DNA from: an uncultured Candidatus Pelagibacter sp.
GTDB taxonomy: Bacteria; Pseudomonadota; Alphaproteobacteria; Pelagibacterales; Pelagibacteraceae
NCBI GenBank assembly: GCA_913043015.1
Contig: CAJWKX010000035.1
Location: forward strand, 1 to 7,115
DNA length: 7,115 nt
Direction: 5' to 3'
The notes under the pieces were generated by a model that made no database searches, was not told where the DNA came from, and worked only from the letters and a program-made list of their open reading frames with translations. Shown one piece after another: positions 5,190-7,115 of this stretch. Numbering within the stretch: position 1 is the first letter of the stretch; each line of letters starts with the position of its first letter. The position numbers were made by a program, and so were the translations under genes.

Positions 5190-6092
5190 TCAATAGCTCT
5201 TTATTTTTTTTAATACAAATTTTGGTAAAAACAGGGCAACAATTAACTTAATTTTATTAAAAGAGAATGGATATTTTATCACTTTTAAAAAATTATTACT
5301 AAACTTATCTTTTAAAATGCTCTCAGTTATTTCAAGATAAGATATCTTGAGTGGAATTTTTTTAAAATTTAGATTTGATGAAATAATTCGATCATTTTCC
5401 ATCTCACTATACCACTCTTTGAGTTCATTAATTTCTCTATCTTTATTTAATAAAGACTCATTTTTTCCATGAATTCTAACAAACGCTATTGGACTTTGAA
5501 CGCAATCTATTTTCCAACCAGCAGCTATACGAATATTTAGGTCAAAATCACCAATAATATGAAAACGATTATTAAATTTATATTTCAAACTTTCCAGACA
5601 TTTTTTTCTGACAATCATAGTTGCAGATCTTATAACGTAATCTTTTAATAACTCATGAAGTATTTCACCTGTTGGTAAAAGTTTTTTTTTGAGAATTTTT
5701 TTTTTATTTTTTTTTTGAAATTGATACCATAAATTTCCATAAACTAAGCCTACTTTTGGATCCTCAAAAAGTGAAATTTGTTTTTCCAATTTATCAGGAG
5801 TCCACCAATCATCTGCATCTAAAAAGGCTATAAAATCACCATTAGCTTTTTGTAAAGCATAATTTCTTGCTTCATATAAAAATTTCGTATGTTTGTCTGC
5901 CAAATAATATTTAAAACGATTACCATTATAATTTTTAAATATCTTGGAACTATTATCAGTTGATTGATTATCCCAAAAAATTACTTCCCAATTTTTATAT
6001 TTTTGAGAAACAACACTTTCCAAAGATTGAGGAAGATAGCTTTCTCCATTAAAACAATTAATAATGATACTCACCAGAGGTTGATCTGACAT
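5190..6092 (-). CDS. glycosyltransferase family 2 (GT-A fold)
   Basis: This 300-residue protein is a classic inverting GT2 enzyme that transfers a sugar from a nucleotide-sugar donor to a growing glycan at the cytoplasmic membrane face. It opens with PLVSIIINCFNGESYL (residues 5-20), continues with VIFWDNQSTDNS (37-48), EARNYAL (74-80) and the metal-binding DxD as LDADDWW (91-97), and shows GDFDLNIRI (181-189), the position of the usual ED-type catalytic acid motif. The C-terminal 40 residues are basic and hydrophobic (PFSFNKIKLIVALFLPKFVL), suggesting peripheral membrane contact rather than a defined transmembrane helix. It lies 18 bases after the deacetylase gene. A Lys-rich stretch at residues 126-137 is encoded by three A-runs of 9-10 bases, a possible slippage site. 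Donor and acceptor sugars cannot be read from the sequence. Confidence 0.93.
   Translation of the reverse strand: MSDQPLVSIIINCFNGESYLPQSLESVVSQKYKNWEVIFWDNQSTDNSSKIFKNYNGNRFKYYLADKHTKFLYEARNYALQKANGDFIAFLDADDWWTPDKLEKQISLFEDPKVGLVYGNLWYQFQKKNKKKILKKKLLPTGEILHELLKDYVIRSATMIVRKKCLESLKYKFNNRFHIIGDFDLNIRIAAGWKIDCVQSPIAFVRIHGKNESLLNKDREINELKEWYSEMENDRIISSNLNFKKIPLKISYLEITESILKDKFSNNFLKVIKYPFSFNKIKLIVALFLPKFVLKKIKSY
5682..5716. repeat. clustered homopolymer tracts within the glycosyltransferase gene
   Basis: Three T-runs on the plus strand (T9 at 5682-5690, T10 at 5696-5705, T10 at 5707-5716) lie within 35 bases, so the coding strand carries A10, A10 and A9 almost back to back. They encode a Lys-rich surface segment between the DxD motif and the second acidic motif. 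Runs of this length are prone to polymerase slippage and to sequencing error. Confidence 0.85.
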
Positions 6093-6110
6093 AATTAGAA
6101 ATTTTTATAT

Positions 6111-7058
6111 TTAATTTAAAACTGTTTTAAGTCTTACGAAACTAGAATTGTCTTCTCTATAAAGTCCAATTCTTGGTAAATAAAAAGGATTATTTTTTTT
6201 TAATCGACCTCGTAGCAAAGTTACTGCAGAAGTAAAATGTTTTGCAGCGATTCTGGGAGCAATTTCGCCAATGCTTTTTTTTTCTCCATACGGATAGCAA
6301 AAACTATGGACTTTCTGATTGGTATGAGATTCTATTATTTCTTTGCTCTTAACCATTTCATATTCGATTTCTTTTTCACTAAGGCCGCTTACAGCAGTAT
6401 GAGTAACGCTATGGCTTTGAAATGATATTACCTTTTTTTTGCTCAAGTCTTCAATTTCATTCCACGAAATTGGCTTGGGAAATTCTTTATTGAGCAAAGT
6501 TTTTTTTTCTCTATCTAAGAGATTTATAAAATAATCTAAGGTTTTTTTAACTACTGTAAAATTTTCAAAATATAATAGATCGGTTAAAGTTTTTATAATT
6601 TTTTTTTTATTTGCTATTTTGCTTTTAAAATTTTTACTAAAATCTTGAACATCATATTCACCGATTGGTAAATATTTATTAATAAATTCTATTTTTTGAT
6701 AGGGCAAGATTTCTCCATCTAAATAACCGGTGGGTACATAAAATGTAACCGGCCATCCTTTATCTATACATTTTTTTGAAATATCTCTAACGGTTGAACC
6801 TATTCCATCATCAAATGTTAAAGCATAACAGCCTTTTGTAGATTTGCCTGACCTAATTCTGTTAACCAACTCTTCTAGAGGAATTGGTTTGGATGGATGT
6901 AAAGCCTCTACATGATTCTGAAATCTTTCTGCAGATAAATTATGCCAACAACAAATAAATCCACCAAACTTTCTGCCAATAAATGATTCGATCAAATGAA
7001 AAACTCCAGGAAAAACTAGTGGTATACTACAAATATTTTTCATAAATTTTAGTTTCAT
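6111..7058 (-). CDS. polysaccharide deacetylase family protein (CE4 / NodB-like)
   Basis: The 315-residue product resembles metal-dependent carbohydrate esterase family 4 (NodB homology) enzymes, which remove N- or O-acyl groups from sugars. Visible motifs in order are TFDDG (residues 81-85, with the catalytic and metal-binding Asp pair), TFYVPTGYL (106-114), the metal-binding HxxxH as SHSVTH (216-221), FCYPYG near residue 255 and LPRIGL close to the C-terminus. An insertion of about 80 residues between the first two motifs and the HxxxH block, rich in Lys and Phe, is typical of polysaccharide-locus members. No convincing signal peptide is seen: the N-terminus is only mildly hydrophobic, so a cytoplasmic or membrane-associated role on a lipid-linked glycan or precursor is more likely than periplasmic peptidoglycan editing. 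The start at 7058 follows the previous stop by two bases; Met6 (7043) is an alternative and neither has a strong ribosome-binding site. The family call is firm, the substrate unknown. Confidence 0.9.
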   Translation of the reverse strand: MKLKFMKNICSIPLVFPGVFHLIESFIGRKFGGFICCWHNLSAERFQNHVEALHPSKPIPLEELVNRIRSGKSTKGCYALTFDDGIGSTVRDISKKCIDKGWPVTFYVPTGYLDGEILPYQKIEFINKYLPIGEYDVQDFSKNFKSKIANKKKIIKTLTDLLYFENFTVVKKTLDYFINLLDREKKTLLNKEFPKPISWNEIEDLSKKKVISFQSHSVTHTAVSGLSEKEIEYEMVKSKEIIESHTNQKVHSFCYPYGEKKSIGEIAPRIAAKHFTSAVTLLRGRLKKNNPFYLPRIGLYREDNSSFVRLKTVLN

Positions 7059-7060
7059 AA

Positions 7061-7115
7061 TTAAAACATTTCATAAATTGTTTCAGAAACTTCAGTATTA
7101 ATATTTTCTTCTATT
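7061..7115 (-). CDS. 3' end of an unidentified gene (runs in from the right edge)
   Basis: An open minus-strand frame enters from the right edge and ends with TAA at 7063-7061, only two bases before the ATG of the deacetylase gene. It encodes 17 visible residues, reading IEENINTEVSETIYEMF, an acidic, probably helical tail. The tight stop-start spacing matches the rest of the operon and is the main reason to call it a real gene end. Too little is present to name a family; a glycan-biosynthesis role is inferred only from its neighbours. Confidence 0.55.
   Translation of the reverse strand, partial: IEENINTEVSETIYEMF

Overview
This is a strongly AT-rich window (roughly 70% A+T by eye) in which every credible gene lies on the minus strand, so transcription runs from high to low coordinates. 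Genes are packed with gaps of 1-50 bases or short overlaps, and the proteins are rich in Lys, Asn and Ile. This style, together with the gene content, suggests a streamlined marine alphaproteobacterium of the Pelagibacterales (SAR11) type. That is an inference from composition and layout; there is no rRNA or marker gene to fix taxonomy. The region is a surface-polysaccharide (O-antigen or capsule) biosynthesis locus.

Layout in transcription order: the 3' end of an unidentified gene (7115-7061); a CE4-type polysaccharide deacetylase (7058-6111); a family 2 glycosyltransferase (6092-5190); a GmhA-like SIS-domain sugar-phosphate isomerase (5141-4572); a left-handed beta-helix (hexapeptide-repeat) acyltransferase (4559-3960); then a three-gene block. 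The block holds a fused alpha-beta ThDP-dependent 2-oxoacid-dehydrogenase-type E1 (3943-1961), an E2-like lipoyl acyltransferase with an added C-terminal Cys4 knuckle (1968-799), and a 4'-phosphopantetheinyl transferase with an N-terminal ACP-like helical domain (797-210). Next come a short remnant of a second SIS-isomerase gene (149-78) and the start of a further gene that leaves the window (58-1).

The notable part is the E1/E2/ACP-PPTase block. The E1 and E2 genes overlap by 8 bases. The E2 stop and the preferred PPTase start are separated by one base, and a good Shine-Dalgarno sequence lies inside the end of the E2 gene. No dihydrolipoamide dehydrogenase (E3) is encoded here. The parts suggest a dedicated route: a 2-oxoacid or ketose phosphate is cleaved on ThDP, the acyl group passes to a lipoyl arm, then to a phosphopantetheine carrier, and finally through the adjacent hexapeptide acyltransferase onto a sugar. 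Precedent for lipoyl-to-ACP transfer exists in quinocarcin and naphthyridinomycin biosynthesis (QncN/QncL and NapB/NapD). A polysaccharide-linked version with an ACP-PPTase fusion and a zinc-knuckle E2 is not one I recognise.

The SIS remnant downstream of the block matches the first 18 codons of the intact SIS gene upstream of it. The acyltransferase/E1/E2/PPTase set is therefore flanked by two homologous gene starts in direct orientation, consistent with cassette exchange in a variable surface-glycan locus.
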